The notes under the pieces are model-generated. The model was given only the letters and a program-made list of their open reading frames with translations. It ran no database searches and had not been told where the DNA came from. A stretch of DNA of 64,000 nt, from the NCBI RefSeq assembly GCF_004364435.1, contig NZ_SOCT01000005.1, forward strand, positions 62,001 through 126,000, in the 5' to 3' direction. Within the stretch, counting starts at the first letter, position 1. Every line of letters begins with the position of its first letter. The position numbers and the translations under genes are program-made. Positions 10,716 through 19,047 of the stretch are shown piece after piece. The stretch comes from Pseudomonas sp. LP_7_YM (lineage in GTDB: Bacteria > Pseudomonadota > Gammaproteobacteria > Pseudomonadales > Pseudomonadaceae).

Positions 10716-11047
10716 GATGTTTTCTCATCCTTGAGAATTAATTGTGTTGTTTTGCGTATTTAGAAAAGCAAGTCGAAGGTGGTTTGTCAGTCGGACTAAT
10801 GAGTGTTTGGTGAGGCTGATTTCGTCTGGGCGCGTCGGAAGACGCTGTTAGGGCAGAGAGCGTTCAAGAAGTTCACTCAAAACTTCCTACAGCCTGCCCT
10901 GGCTAAAGCCACGCACAGCGCCGTTTTTTCCTCTTTAAAAAATTTGGGTGTGTTGTAATTTTGGTCAGGGCTTGCGACGGAGTTTTCTTGCAAGCCAGTC
11001 ATCACCGCCCCTCATGATGAGGGGTGGTTAATTAAAAGGACTTAACC
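10716..11047. other. Intergenic region between divergent metzincin genes
   Basis: A 332-bp, relatively AT-rich spacer that must contain both divergent promoters. I see two inverted repeats: GGCTTGC at 10969-10975 with GCAAGCC at 10990-10996, and a nearly perfect 25-nt palindrome at 11004-11028. No coding sequence or type III secretion hrp box (GGAACC with a spaced CCAC) was found by eye. Confidence 0.6.
11004..11028. promoter_or_regulatory. Operator-like palindrome before metzincin B
   Basis: ACC-g-CCCCTCAT-g-ATGAGGGG-t-GGT: an inverted repeat with 11 of 12 paired positions, ending about 10 bases before the ribosome site AAAGGA of the gene at 11048. As DNA it could bind a dimeric repressor. 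As RNA it would form a stable hairpin just upstream of the ribosome site. Function is inferred only from position and symmetry. Confidence 0.45.
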
Positions 11048-11617
11048 ATGACAACTGCGACAGAATTCATACGTATCCATGTTTATTACCATGATGATGT
11101 CAGTGCAAGTACGCGACGCATCGTGCCGCGCAATTACCTTAAAGACTGTATTACCGAGCTTGAACGAGTTGCGCGGCGTCCGTTCGTCATCGAGTACAAG
11201 CATTCGATCCCTGGGGTCACCGACATTGAGTACCAGGGCGGCGATCCACGCCATGCGTTGAATCGGTGGATTTCGGCTGCGCTTGGTTATCAGGACCGCC
11301 ACATCCGTGCTTCGGAGCGTATTCAGAGATACCTGCTGGTGACGCAGCAGAGCATCAACGATGAAGTGCTGGGTATTGCGCAGGCGCCTGGTGGTTGTGC
11401 AATCGCTTCGCTGACCAATTACCAAACCATCGCACATGAGTTGGGGCACACCTTTGGCATGAGGCACGAAGACGCCGAACTGCATCACAATGCTTTCGGG
11501 CTTGAATGTGCAACCTACGGATACCCGGAGCAGGGCGGTCTGCGTAGCAACTGTTATCAATACAGCATTAAGAACCGCGAAAACATGGCCCGCTATTTCG
11601 CGCAGTATGTGGATTGA
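11048..11617 (+). CDS. Leaderless small metzincin-like zinc metalloprotease (paralogue B)
   Basis: A 189-residue protein with the metzincin zinc signature HELGHTFGMRH at residues 130-140 (His130, His134, His140, Glu131). It aligns with the protein at 10068-10715 along most of its length: IPGVTDIEYQGGD versus TPGYTDFDYRLGD, RYLLVT versus KYLLIT, AIASLTNYQTIAHELGH versus AIASLSAYRTIAHEVGH, and SNCYQYS versus KNCYRYS. It has no signal peptide, and an in-frame stop 13 bases upstream of ATG 11048 rules out a missed leader. The position of the Met-turn methionine appears to be Gly158. Possible roles are a cytoplasmic protease, a non-classically secreted toxin or a decayed copy. None can be chosen from sequence. 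Confidence 0.75.
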   Translation: MTTATEFIRIHVYYHDDVSASTRRIVPRNYLKDCITELERVARRPFVIEYKHSIPGVTDIEYQGGDPRHALNRWISAALGYQDRHIRASERIQRYLLVTQQSINDEVLGIAQAPGGCAIASLTNYQTIAHELGHTFGMRHEDAELHHNAFGLECATYGYPEQGGLRSNCYQYSIKNRENMARYFAQYVD

Positions 11618-11716
11618 TTCGCGTCCCGGAGTGCCTCCTTTGACGTGCCAAAACGGGCACCTCGGCCCCCGCTGACTAATGGTCGTCAAAGGGGCTGCCT
11701 TCCTTGCGCTTTGCGG

Positions 11717-11722
11717 TATACT
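11717..11722 (+). promoter_or_regulatory. Putative -10 element of purE
   Basis: TATACT preceded by TGCGG, about 115 bp before the purE start. No convincing -35 was seen at the normal distance. It would place transcription start near 11729, upstream of the leader hairpin. Confidence 0.4.
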
Positions 11723-11759
11723 GCGCGGCCTTTGGCCGGTTGCACTGGTCATAATTCGT

Positions 11760-11799
11760 ACAAGCCACGCCGGTTTTTCCCGCGTGGCTTGTTGTTTTT
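11760..11799 (+). terminator. Intrinsic terminator/attenuator-like hairpin in purE leader
   Basis: ACAAGCCACGC (11760-11770) pairs perfectly with GCGTGGCTTGT (11782-11792), and a T-rich tail TGTTTTTA follows. It lies 38 bp before the purE ATG and downstream of a -10-like box. It may therefore be a transcription attenuator for purEK rather than only the terminator of the metzincin gene 140 bp upstream. Confidence 0.7.
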
Positions 11800-11836
11800 A
11801 GACGCGCCTGCGGGCGCCCGATGAAGAGGCACGACG

Positions 11837-12328
11837 ATGAGCGCACTGGTTGGCGTGATCATGGGCTCCAAGTCCGATTGGTCCACCCTTAGCCACACCG
11901 CCGATACGCTGGAAAAGCTCGGCATTCCGTACGAGGTCAAAGTGGTTTCGGCGCACCGCACGCCGGACCTGCTGTTTCAGTACGCCGAAGAGGCCGAAGG
12001 GCGTGGCATCGAGGTGATCATCGCTGGCGCTGGCGGTGCCGCTCACCTGCCGGGCATGTGCGCTGCCAAGACCCACCTGCCTGTATTGGGCGTGCCGGTG
12101 CAGTCCTCGATGCTCTCAGGTGTCGACTCGCTGCTGTCTATCGTGCAGATGCCTGCAGGCATCCCGGTCGCGACCCTGGCCATAGGCAAGGCTGGCGCGA
12201 TCAACGCCGCGCTGTTGTCGGCCAGCATCCTGGGCGCTAAGCACCCGCAATTCCACGCAGTGCTGAAAAAATTCCGCACTGAGCAGACAGACAGCGTTCT
12301 GGACAATCCAGACCCACGCAAGGCCTGA
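11837..12328 (+). CDS. purE: 5-(carboxyamino)imidazole ribonucleotide mutase
   Basis: Catalyses the rearrangement of N5-CAIR to CAIR in de novo purine synthesis. The 163-residue protein matches class I PurE: GSKSDW at residues 10-15 (Ser11, Asp14), SAHRTPD with His40, and the [11 protein letters not shown] loop. It starts at ATG 11837 behind GAAGAGGC. It is followed after 7 bp by purK, the enzyme that makes its substrate, so the pair forms a two-gene operon. The leader hairpin at 11760 suggests possible control by attenuation. Confidence 0.96.
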   Translation: MSALVGVIMGSKSDWSTLSHTADTLEKLGIPYEVKVVSAHRTPDLLFQYAEEAEGRGIEVIIAGAGGAAHLPGMCAAKTHLPVLGVPVQSSMLSGVDSLLSIVQMPAGIPVATLAIGKAGAINAALLSASILGAKHPQFHAVLKKFRTEQTDSVLDNPDPRKA

Positions 12329-12335
12329 GGTTTTC

Positions 12336-13418
12336 ATGAAGATCGGCGTAATCGGTGGCGGCCAGCTGGGTCGCATGTTGGCCCTGGCGGGCACCCCGCT
12401 GGGAATGAACTTCGCCTTCCTCGATCCGGCCCCGGACGCCTGCGCCGCTGCGTTGGGCGAGCATCTGCGTGCCGATTACGGCGATCAGGACCACCTGCGT
12501 CAGCTGGCTGATGAAGTGGATCTGGTGACCTTCGAATTCGAAAGCGTGCCGGCTGAAACCGTGGCCTTTCTCTCGCAGTTCGTGCCGGTCTATCCGAGCG
12601 CCGAAGCCTTGCGCATCGCCAGGGACCGCTGGTTCGAGAAGCGCATGTTCAAGGACCTGGGCATCCCGACGCCTGCGTTCGCTGACATTCAGTCTCAGGC
12701 TGACCTGGACGACGCAGTCTCCAGCATCGGCCTGCCTGCGGTGTTGAAAACCCGCACGCTGGGCTATGACGGTAAGGGGCAGAAGGTCCTGCGCACGCCA
12801 ACAGATGTAGTCGACACCTTCGCCGAACTGGGCAGTGTGCCGTGCCTGCTTGAGGGCTTCGTGTCGTTCACCGGCGAAGTGTCGCTGATCGCGGTACGTG
12901 CTCGTGACGGCGAAACGCGCTTCTACCCGTTGGTGCACAACACCCACGACAGCGGCATTCTGCGTCTGTCCATTGCCAGTACCGATCACCCGTTGCAGGG
13001 GCTGGCTGAAGACTATGCCGGTCGCGTGCTCAAGCATCTGGATTACGTGGGCGTGCTGGCGTTCGAGTTCTTCGAAGTCGAGGGTGGCCTCAAAGCCAAC
13101 GAAATCGCTCCACGGGTTCATAACTCGGGTCACTGGACCACCGAAGGCGCCGAGTGCAGCCAGTTCGAAAACCACCTGCGGGCCGTGGCCGGCCTCCCGC
13201 TGGGGTCGACCGCCAAGGTGGGCGAGAGCGCCATGCTTAATTTCATCGGCGAAGTACCAGCCGTGGAGCAAGTCATCGCTATCGACGACTGCCACCTGCA
13301 CCACTACGGCAAAGCCTTCAAGCTCGGCCGCAAGGTGGGGCACGCCACCGTGCGCAGCAAGGACCGCGTGACGCTGGATCGTCAGGTCAAGCGTGTTGAG
13401 GCGCTGATCAAGCGCTGA
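12336..13418 (+). CDS. purK: 5-(carboxyamino)imidazole ribonucleotide synthase
   Basis: ATP-grasp enzyme that carboxylates AIR with bicarbonate to N5-CAIR, feeding PurE. The 360-residue sequence begins with the Rossmann-like GVIGGGQLGRML motif. A central ATP-grasp region includes LKTRTLGYDGKGQ, and the metal- and substrate-binding NEIAPRVHNSGHWT lies near residue 260. The length is normal. It lies 7 bp after purE in the same operon. Confidence 0.96.
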   Translation: MKIGVIGGGQLGRMLALAGTPLGMNFAFLDPAPDACAAALGEHLRADYGDQDHLRQLADEVDLVTFEFESVPAETVAFLSQFVPVYPSAEALRIARDRWFEKRMFKDLGIPTPAFADIQSQADLDDAVSSIGLPAVLKTRTLGYDGKGQKVLRTPTDVVDTFAELGSVPCLLEGFVSFTGEVSLIAVRARDGETRFYPLVHNTHDSGILRLSIASTDHPLQGLAEDYAGRVLKHLDYVGVLAFEFFEVEGGLKANEIAPRVHNSGHWTTEGAECSQFENHLRAVAGLPLGSTAKVGESAMLNFIGEVPAVEQVIAIDDCHLHHYGKAFKLGRKVGHATVRSKDRVTLDRQVKRVEALIKR

Positions 13419-13698
13419 GCCGATCTGCTGTCTGCCAACGTGCCTGCGGTTGATGCAAAACCGGTGGGGGAGAGCTTGCACGTGACTGCTCAGGATCACG
13501 CACCCAACAGGCGTCGGCGTGGCTGGCCTCATCGTCCGACGGCGGTCCCGACCAGCTCACTCCTGCTGTTGTTTTGGATGAGCCCTTCTATCGCGGTGTT
13601 GATTGCGTTGAACCATTCATTCTCCACACCCCTCTCATAGCGTGTTGCCGATGCCTCATAAGGCGTTGGCATATTCATTCAAAACAGAGGGACACGGC

Positions 13699-13944
13699 AT
13701 GGGAATCATTGGAACCATCTTTATCGGCCTGATCGTGGGTTTGTTGGCTCGCTTTCTTAAGCCGGGCGACGACAGCATGGGCTGGATCATGACCATTATT
13801 CTGGGTATCGCCGGCTCTCTGGCGGCGACCTATGGTGGCCAGGCGTTGGGTATCTATCAGGCAGGCGAAGGTGCAGGCTTCTTCGGTGCGCTGGTGGGTG
13901 CAATCGTCCTGCTGGTGATCTACGGCTTGATCAAAAAGAAGTGA
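13699..13944 (+). CDS. GlsB/YeaQ/YmgE-family small membrane protein
   Basis: An 81-residue inner-membrane protein with three hydrophobic segments: GIIGTIFIGLIVGLLARF, WIMTIILGIAGSLAATY, and a final FFGALVGAIVLLVIYGL ending in a lysine cluster. It carries the GLLARFLKPGDD motif of the transglycosylase-associated/GlsB family, linked in some bacteria to envelope stress. ATG 13699 is preferred over upstream starts because AGAGGG lies eight bases before it. It appears monocistronic. Molecular function is not known for the family. Confidence 0.88.
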   Translation: MGIIGTIFIGLIVGLLARFLKPGDDSMGWIMTIILGIAGSLAATYGGQALGIYQAGEGAGFFGALVGAIVLLVIYGLIKKK

Positions 13945-14024
13945 AAGTGAATCTGGCCCTCTGCGCTACTGTTGCGCGGAGGGCTAGAATGCCCGGCACC
14001 CAACTCCTCATGCCGAGCACCTGA

Positions 14025-14561
14025 ATGCGTCGTCTCTTCCCCGTTTTTCTGCTGCTGGTCTGTGGACTGGTACGCGCTGCCGACTTGCCTGAAACCGATT
14101 GGCTGGAACTGATGCCCAAGTCGGATCAGAAAGCCCTCGAAGCCATGCCCGAAATCGACCATAACTCCCCTGAGGCGATGGGCACGTTCGACCGCAAGGG
14201 TGGTTTGAAGCAGAGCAAGGGCTTGCCCGCCGTGATGTACTCGACCAAGACCGTTGCGGCCATGAACGGCAAGAGCATCCGTCTGGGCGGCTACCCGGTA
14301 CCGCTGGAAACCGATGCCAAGGGGCATAGCACCCTGTTCTTTCTGGTCCCTTACCCTGGTGCCTGCATCCACGTTCCGCCACCGCCGCCCAATCAACTGG
14401 TGTTGGTGCGCTACCCGAAAGGCCTGAAAATCGACGATATCTACGTGCCGCTTTGGGTCATCGGTACGTTAAAGGTCGAGAAGGTCAGCAATGATCTGGC
14501 CGACGCGGCCTACGCGCTGGATGCCGCGAAGGTGCGGGTGGTGACAGAGGCGGATTTGTAA
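14025..14561 (+). CDS. DUF3299 domain-containing periplasmic protein
   Basis: A 178-residue exported protein. An N-terminal signal peptide (MRRLFPVFLLLVCGLVRA) is followed by a DUF3299 domain with the signature FLVPYPGACIHVPPPPPNQ around residues 107-125 and the preceding GYPVPLE strand. The proline run is typical of the family, which has no assigned biochemical function. The gene stands alone, convergent with the mutarotase gene at 14633. Confidence 0.85.
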   Translation: MRRLFPVFLLLVCGLVRAADLPETDWLELMPKSDQKALEAMPEIDHNSPEAMGTFDRKGGLKQSKGLPAVMYSTKTVAAMNGKSIRLGGYPVPLETDAKGHSTLFFLVPYPGACIHVPPPPPNQLVLVRYPKGLKIDDIYVPLWVIGTLKVEKVSNDLADAAYALDAAKVRVVTEADL

Positions 14562-14632
14562 CGCGTCCCTTGGCGGCCTCGCCCAAACGGGGATTGTTGA
14601 GGCCCTGGACACAGGGTTAAGTCAGCGTCAGG

Positions 14633-15556
14633 TCAATCCTCGCCCAACGGTTCAGCCCAGATACTTACACCCATCACGTGCATGTCATTGGGCTTGAGCG
14701 TCACGATGTCCGTCATGACGTTCGCCGTTTCGACGCACACCATGCCTTTCCAGCCATCGGCGTGCATGTCGCTGAAGGTTCTGGTCTTTTCGATCCACGG
14801 GTTCCACACCACCGACGATTTAGAGCCCGCGGTCTGGATCTGGATTCGGCGCTTCCACTCCGGGTCGATGATCGACACAAGGTCGGGCGTGTCCTGATAG
14901 ATACGATCTGTCTCGCCGGTGAACGTAATGTCCCCGTCCTGCACGTTGATTGTTTCCCAGCTTTCCAGGGTATTGAGGTAGCTCACGTCGTCGAAGCCTT
15001 CGATGCGGACCTGATGCACATCGCCGACGGCGAAATAGCTGTGCAGCGCCTGGCTGAAGGTAACGTCTTCACGCCCGGCATTGAAGCTGATCAGGCTGAC
15101 GCCCAATGCGGCGTCCATGCGTATCTGCAGCTTCAGACCGACCGTATGCGGCCAGCCGGGCAGATGGCCTTCGGCTTTGGGTTGAATGAACTCGACGATC
15201 AGCGCGTCGCCATCCTCACCCATGCCCATCAGTTCCCAGTCAATCGCCCGGACTTCGCCGTGAGCGTTTGCAGGCTCGCTGCTCTGGCGCATGTCCTGCA
15301 CGCTCTGCGGGTTGCGCTGGAAGTTGCCGAACCATGGCCAGCAGACGGGCATGCCGCCGCGAATCGCCTTGCCACGCTTGAACACCGCGCCCGGATTGGA
15401 CCAGATCAAGGGCTGATCGCCGTCGATTTGATAACTGATGACATGTGCGCCCTGCTGGGCGACCACCAGTTCGGCTTGACCGTGGCGAATACGCCAGCAA
15501 TCGAGCTCCCCAAGCTGGATGGATTTGACTTCTGGCGTTGGCATAAGGGTACTCAC
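14633..15556 (-). CDS. D-hexose-6-phosphate mutarotase (YeaD-like)
   Basis: Aldose-1-epimerase superfamily enzyme that interconverts anomers of glucose-6-phosphate-type sugars. The 307-residue protein shows the YeaD landmarks: PLIWSNPGAVFKRGKAIRGGMPVCWPWFG (in parts), a catalytic His in ALHSYFAVGD, and FVCVETAN-type C-terminal Glu in MVCVETANV. It lies in no obvious operon. Family assignment is strong and the physiological sugar is inferred. Confidence 0.9.
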   Translation of the reverse strand: MSTLMPTPEVKSIQLGELDCWRIRHGQAELVVAQQGAHVISYQIDGDQPLIWSNPGAVFKRGKAIRGGMPVCWPWFGNFQRNPQSVQDMRQSSEPANAHGEVRAIDWELMGMGEDGDALIVEFIQPKAEGHLPGWPHTVGLKLQIRMDAALGVSLISFNAGREDVTFSQALHSYFAVGDVHQVRIEGFDDVSYLNTLESWETINVQDGDITFTGETDRIYQDTPDLVSIIDPEWKRRIQIQTAGSKSSVVWNPWIEKTRTFSDMHADGWKGMVCVETANVMTDIVTLKPNDMHVMGVSIWAEPLGED

Positions 15557-15638
15557 TCAAAGGACAGTGACTGAATCAGACTGTGCCAAGCTTGATGAGT
15601 TTATCGCGCGCTGCCAAGTGCGCTGAGTACCGCCAGTT

Positions 15639-16040
15639 TCAACGCCGGGCAGGAACCGAGCGGGTGCGCCCGCTGCCATCGATAGCAACGAACACGAAAA
15701 CCGCTTCAGTCACCTTGCGCCATTCACTGGACAGCGGATCGTCGCTCCATACTTCGACCATCATCTGGATCGAGCTGCGGCCGATTTCCAGGGTCTGGGT
15801 ATAAAAGGACAGCTGTGCGCCCACGGCTACCGGGACCAGGAACGCCATGCGGTCGATAGCGACGGTCGCCACACGCCCCCCCGCGACCTTGCTTGCCATC
15901 GCAGTGCCGGCCAGGTCCATCTGTGCGACCAGCCAGCCGCCGTAAATATCGCCAAAGCCATTGGTTTCGCGCGGCAACGCGGTGATTTGCAGAGCGAGAT
16001 CGCCCTGCGGGATTGGATCTTCTTGCTCTAACTCATTCAT
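15639..16040 (-). CDS. Acyl-CoA thioesterase (YciA-like hot-dog fold)
   Basis: Hydrolyses acyl-CoA thioesters in the cytoplasm. From ATG 16040 the protein is 133 residues, exactly the YciA size, with ITALPRETNGFGDIYGGWLVAQMD holding the hot-dog active-site Asp and the VATVAIDRMAF segment. I chose this start over the open frame to 16250 because AGAGGGA precedes it at good spacing and the upstream residues are not thioesterase-like. The substrate chain length is not readable. Confidence 0.9.
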   Translation of the reverse strand: MNELEQEDPIPQGDLALQITALPRETNGFGDIYGGWLVAQMDLAGTAMASKVAGGRVATVAIDRMAFLVPVAVGAQLSFYTQTLEIGRSSIQMMVEVWSDDPLSSEWRKVTEAVFVFVAIDGSGRTRSVPARR

Positions 16041-16416
16041 CAAAGGGTCCCTCTGACCCATCACTCTCAAGTCTTCATAACGTTTAAAAGGGAAACTCTG
16101 CGAAAACGACTTGGGTAAATGGTTTCGCACAAATTCCCTGTAAGACCGGTTGAGCATGGCCGGCCAGTATATCGGGGGATACGTCTTGCTACGACTATTG
16201 AGCCCGTTTTTGAACGGTCGTTCTTTCCGTCTATGTATATCTGAAGACAATTTGCTATCGTGCCGGACCGATTTGGCACACTAAGCCGATATTGGCACGC
16301 AATTTTGATGCCCGATCAACGCTTCGAGTCGATAAATCGCGTGCATAGCCGTTACCCACGGCCGCATCGCTATTGATCATTCGTCCCAAGAGAGCCTCAA
16401 AAGAGAAGCCATTGTC

Positions 16417-17712
16417 ATGTCCTCTGTGCCTGTAAGTGTTGCGCAGCCGTCGCGCCCGCTGACCCGAAACGATTACAAAATCCTGTCGCTTTCCGCCCTT
16501 GGCGGCGCCCTGGAATTCTACGACTTCGTCATTTTCGTATTCTTCGCAGTGGTGGTCGGCAATCTGTTTTTTCCCGCCGATATGCCCGTCTGGCTGCGTA
16601 CGATGCAGACCTTCGGTATTTTCTCGGCTGGCTATCTGGCGCGTCCGCTGGGCGGTATCGTCATGGCGCATTTCGGCGATTTGCTGGGGCGCAAGAAGAT
16701 GTTCACCTTGAGTATCTTCCTGATGGCCGTGCCGACCTTGATCATGGGTTTGCTGCCAACCTATGCGCAGATTGGTTTTCTGGCGCCGCTTCTATTGCTG
16801 CTGCTACGCGTCATTCAAGGCGCCGCAATTGGCGGCGAGGTGCCCGGTGCGTGGGTATTCGTTTCCGAGCACGTTCCCGCACGTAACGTCGGTTACGCCT
16901 GCGGCACCCTCACGTGCGGGCTGACCGTGGGCATTTTGCTCGGTTCGCTGGTTGCCACCTGGATCAATAGCTTCTACACCGTGGCCGAGGTTTTTGATTA
17001 CGCCTGGCGTATTCCTTTCCTGCTCGGTGGCGTGTTTGGATTGCTGTCGGTTTACCTGCGGCGCTGGCTGCACGAAACCCCAGTGTTCGCCGAGATGCAG
17101 CTGCGCAAGGAGCTGGCGGAGGATCTGCCGATCACCGCCGTGTTGCGGGATCATCGGGCTGCAGTCGTGCTGTCGATGGCGTTAACGTGGCTGCTGTCGG
17201 CGGGGGTTGTGGTCGTCATCCTGATGACACCGACCCTGCTGCAGAGTACTGCCTATGGCTTCACGGCCGCCGTTGCGTTGAAGGCCAACAGCCTGGCGAT
17301 CGTTCTGCTGAGCCTGGGCTGTATCGGCGCAGGCGCACTGGCAGACCGCTTTGGCGCGGGTCGGGTGTTATTGCTGGGGTCGCTCGGCCTGCTGGTAACA
17401 TCCTGGACTTTCTACCACTGCGTCGGGGCACACCCCGATCTGCTCTACCCGCTGTATGCCATGACGGGCCTGTTCGTCGGCACCATCGGCGCCGTGCCGT
17501 TCGTCATGGTGAACGCCTTCCCGCCCGCGGTGCGCTTCAGCGGCCTGTCGTTTTCCTACAATCTGGCATACGCCATCTTTGGTGGACTGACGCCAATGGC
17601 CGTGACGTGGTTGCTGAAGGCCACCCCGATGGCACCCGCGTGGTACGTAGCGATTCTGTGTGTGATGGGGATGGTAATCGGGGTGCATCTGCTAAAGAAG
17701 CAACCGACCTGA
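16417..17712 (+). CDS. MFS transporter, metabolite:proton symporter (MHS) family
   Basis: A twelve-helix major facilitator protein of 431 residues. It has GGALEFYDFVIF in helix 1 and HFGDLLGRKK in the loop between helices 2 and 3, features of the MHS family that includes citrate, proline/betaine and alpha-ketoglutarate symporters. LLRVIQGAAIGGEVPGAWVF is the helix 4-5 motif. It is followed by a strong terminator, so it is probably a single-gene unit. The substrate is probably an organic acid or osmolyte by family analogy only. Confidence 0.88.
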   Translation: MSSVPVSVAQPSRPLTRNDYKILSLSALGGALEFYDFVIFVFFAVVVGNLFFPADMPVWLRTMQTFGIFSAGYLARPLGGIVMAHFGDLLGRKKMFTLSIFLMAVPTLIMGLLPTYAQIGFLAPLLLLLLRVIQGAAIGGEVPGAWVFVSEHVPARNVGYACGTLTCGLTVGILLGSLVATWINSFYTVAEVFDYAWRIPFLLGGVFGLLSVYLRRWLHETPVFAEMQLRKELAEDLPITAVLRDHRAAVVLSMALTWLLSAGVVVVILMTPTLLQSTAYGFTAAVALKANSLAIVLLSLGCIGAGALADRFGAGRVLLLGSLGLLVTSWTFYHCVGAHPDLLYPLYAMTGLFVGTIGAVPFVMVNAFPPAVRFSGLSFSYNLAYAIFGGLTPMAVTWLLKATPMAPAWYVAILCVMGMVIGVHLLKKQPT

Positions 17713-17753
17713 GTCAGTCATTGATCGTCTGTTGCGTATAATCGACTTACCTC

Positions 17754-17790
17754 AAGGCCGCCACCTGAAAAAGCTGGCGGCCTTTCATTT
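17754..17790 (+). terminator. Intrinsic terminator after MFS gene
   Basis: AAGGCCGCCA (17754-17763) pairs with TGGCGGCCTT (17775-17784), followed by TCATTTCT. It insulates the MFS gene from the pst promoter. Confidence 0.8.
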
Positions 17791-17792
17791 CT

Positions 17793-17821
17793 CTGTCACA
17801 TCCTGGTCATAGAGTGGTCAC
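17793..17821 (+). promoter_or_regulatory. Pho box of pstS (three half-sites)
   Basis: CTGTCAC, TGGTCAT and TGGTCAC repeat at exactly 11-bp steps (17793, 17804, 17815), matching the PhoB direct-repeat pattern. They end about 50 bp before the pstS ATG. Phosphate-starvation induction by PhoB (encoded at 30213-30902) is the expected outcome. Confidence 0.75.
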
Positions 17822-17870
17822 ATGGCCCTCACCGACATCGGCCACTCTTCTACCTCGCCAGGAGCCAGGC

Positions 17871-18842
17871 ATGACCTTCAAGCGTTTGATGGCTGCACTC
17901 ACGTTTATCGCAACGGGCGTTGTCACCGCTAACGCCATTGCTGCGGTTGATCCTGCCATCAAGCCTTACGTCAAAATTGCGGGCGTCTCGGGCAATCTGT
18001 CCAGTGTCGGTTCCGACACCCTGGCCAATTTGATGACCCTGTGGGCCGAGGCCTACAAGAAAGAGTACCCGACCGTGAATATCCAGATTCAGGCGGCAGG
18101 TTCGTCGACCGCGCCTGCGGCCTTGACCGAAGGCACAGCGACTCTGGGGCCGATGAGCCGCAAGATGAAGGATGGTGAAATCTCGGCGTTCGAGCAGAAG
18201 TACGGTTACAAGCCGACAGCTATCCCGGTGGCGGTGGATGCGCTGGCGCTGTTCGTGCACAAGGACAACCCGATCAAGGGCCTGACGCTGCAGCAGGTAG
18301 ACGCGATTTTCTCCGCAACACGGCTGTGTGGCGCCAAGGCTGACGCCAAGACCTGGGGTGATATCGGTGTGACGGGTGACCTGACCGGTAAGTCCATTCA
18401 GCTGTTCGGACGTAATTCAGTGTCCGGTACTTACGGCTATTTCAAGGAAATTGCGCTGTGCAAGGGCGACTTCAAGGCGAACGTCAATGAACAGCCCGGC
18501 TCGGCCTCGGTCGTCAGCTCCATCAGCAGCTCATTGAACGGCATCGGTTATTCGGGAATTGGTTATAAAACGTCCAGCGTACGCACCGTCCCGCTGGCGA
18601 AGAAGGAGGGCGATGCGTTTATCGAAGACAACGAAGCCAATGCCCTGAACGGCACATACCCGCTGGCGCGCTTCCTGTATGTCTACGTTAATAAGGCACC
18701 GAACTCGCCGCTTAACCCGCTGGACGCTGAGTTCGTCAGACTGGTCCTGTCCAAACAAGGTCAGGAAGTTGTCATCAAAGACGGGTACATTCCGTTACCA
18801 GCCAAGGTCGTCAGCAAGACATTGACTGATCTGGGGCTGTAA
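17871..18842 (+). CDS. pstS: Phosphate ABC transporter substrate-binding protein
   Basis: Periplasmic phosphate-binding protein that delivers phosphate to PstCAB. From ATG 17871 (AGGAG seven bases upstream) it has 323 residues: a signal peptide with [19 protein letters not shown], then [10 protein letters not shown] and [23 protein letters not shown], the phosphate-contact segments of this PstS subclass, and [13 protein letters not shown] Pho box lies directly upstream. The 200-bp gap to pstC carries a GC-rich hairpin and a second Pho box, so pstS can be transcribed alone at high level. Confidence 0.95.
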   Translation: MTFKRLMAALTFIATGVVTANAIAAVDPAIKPYVKIAGVSGNLSSVGSDTLANLMTLWAEAYKKEYPTVNIQIQAAGSSTAPAALTEGTATLGPMSRKMKDGEISAFEQKYGYKPTAIPVAVDALALFVHKDNPIKGLTLQQVDAIFSATRLCGAKADAKTWGDIGVTGDLTGKSIQLFGRNSVSGTYGYFKEIALCKGDFKANVNEQPGSASVVSSISSSLNGIGYSGIGYKTSSVRTVPLAKKEGDAFIEDNEANALNGTYPLARFLYVYVNKAPNSPLNPLDAEFVRLVLSKQGQEVVIKDGYIPLPAKVVSKTLTDLGL

Positions 18843-18846
18843 CAAC

Positions 18847-18867
18847 GGGTCGCGTGGCGCGGCCCGC
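18847..18867 (+). terminator. GC-rich hairpin after pstS
   Basis: CGGGTCGCG and CGCGGCCCG pair with one G-U wobble around a 3-nt loop, immediately after the pstS stop. The T-run is weak (CTCTTATA). It may protect the pstS mRNA 3' end and lower read-through into pstC. Confidence 0.5.
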
Positions 18868-19007
18868 TCTTATAGTCGAGAGCACCTTGACGCGAGATGC
18901 CCGGCTCGTCCCGCACCGGTTAAAGGGCCTCATGAAGCGAGGCTCGTAAAAACATGAACAGTCCGTTGCCACGATGCCGAGGCGATGGGCTTTTTTGCGT
19001 CACCATG

Positions 19008-19025
19008 CTGTCATGTATCTGTCAT
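19008..19025 (+). promoter_or_regulatory. Pho box of pstC
   Basis: Two perfect CTGTCAT half-sites at 19008 and 19019, 11 bp apart. The site ends 22 bp before the pstC ATG, close for a promoter, and supports an additional PhoB-dependent start in front of pstCAB-phoU. Confidence 0.8.
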
Positions 19026-19047
19026 ACATAGCCGCTAGGGTGTGCGC

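Noticed and set aside
10716..11047. Type III secretion hrp box for the metzincins
   Set aside because: No GGAACC followed at normal spacing by CCAC was found on either strand.
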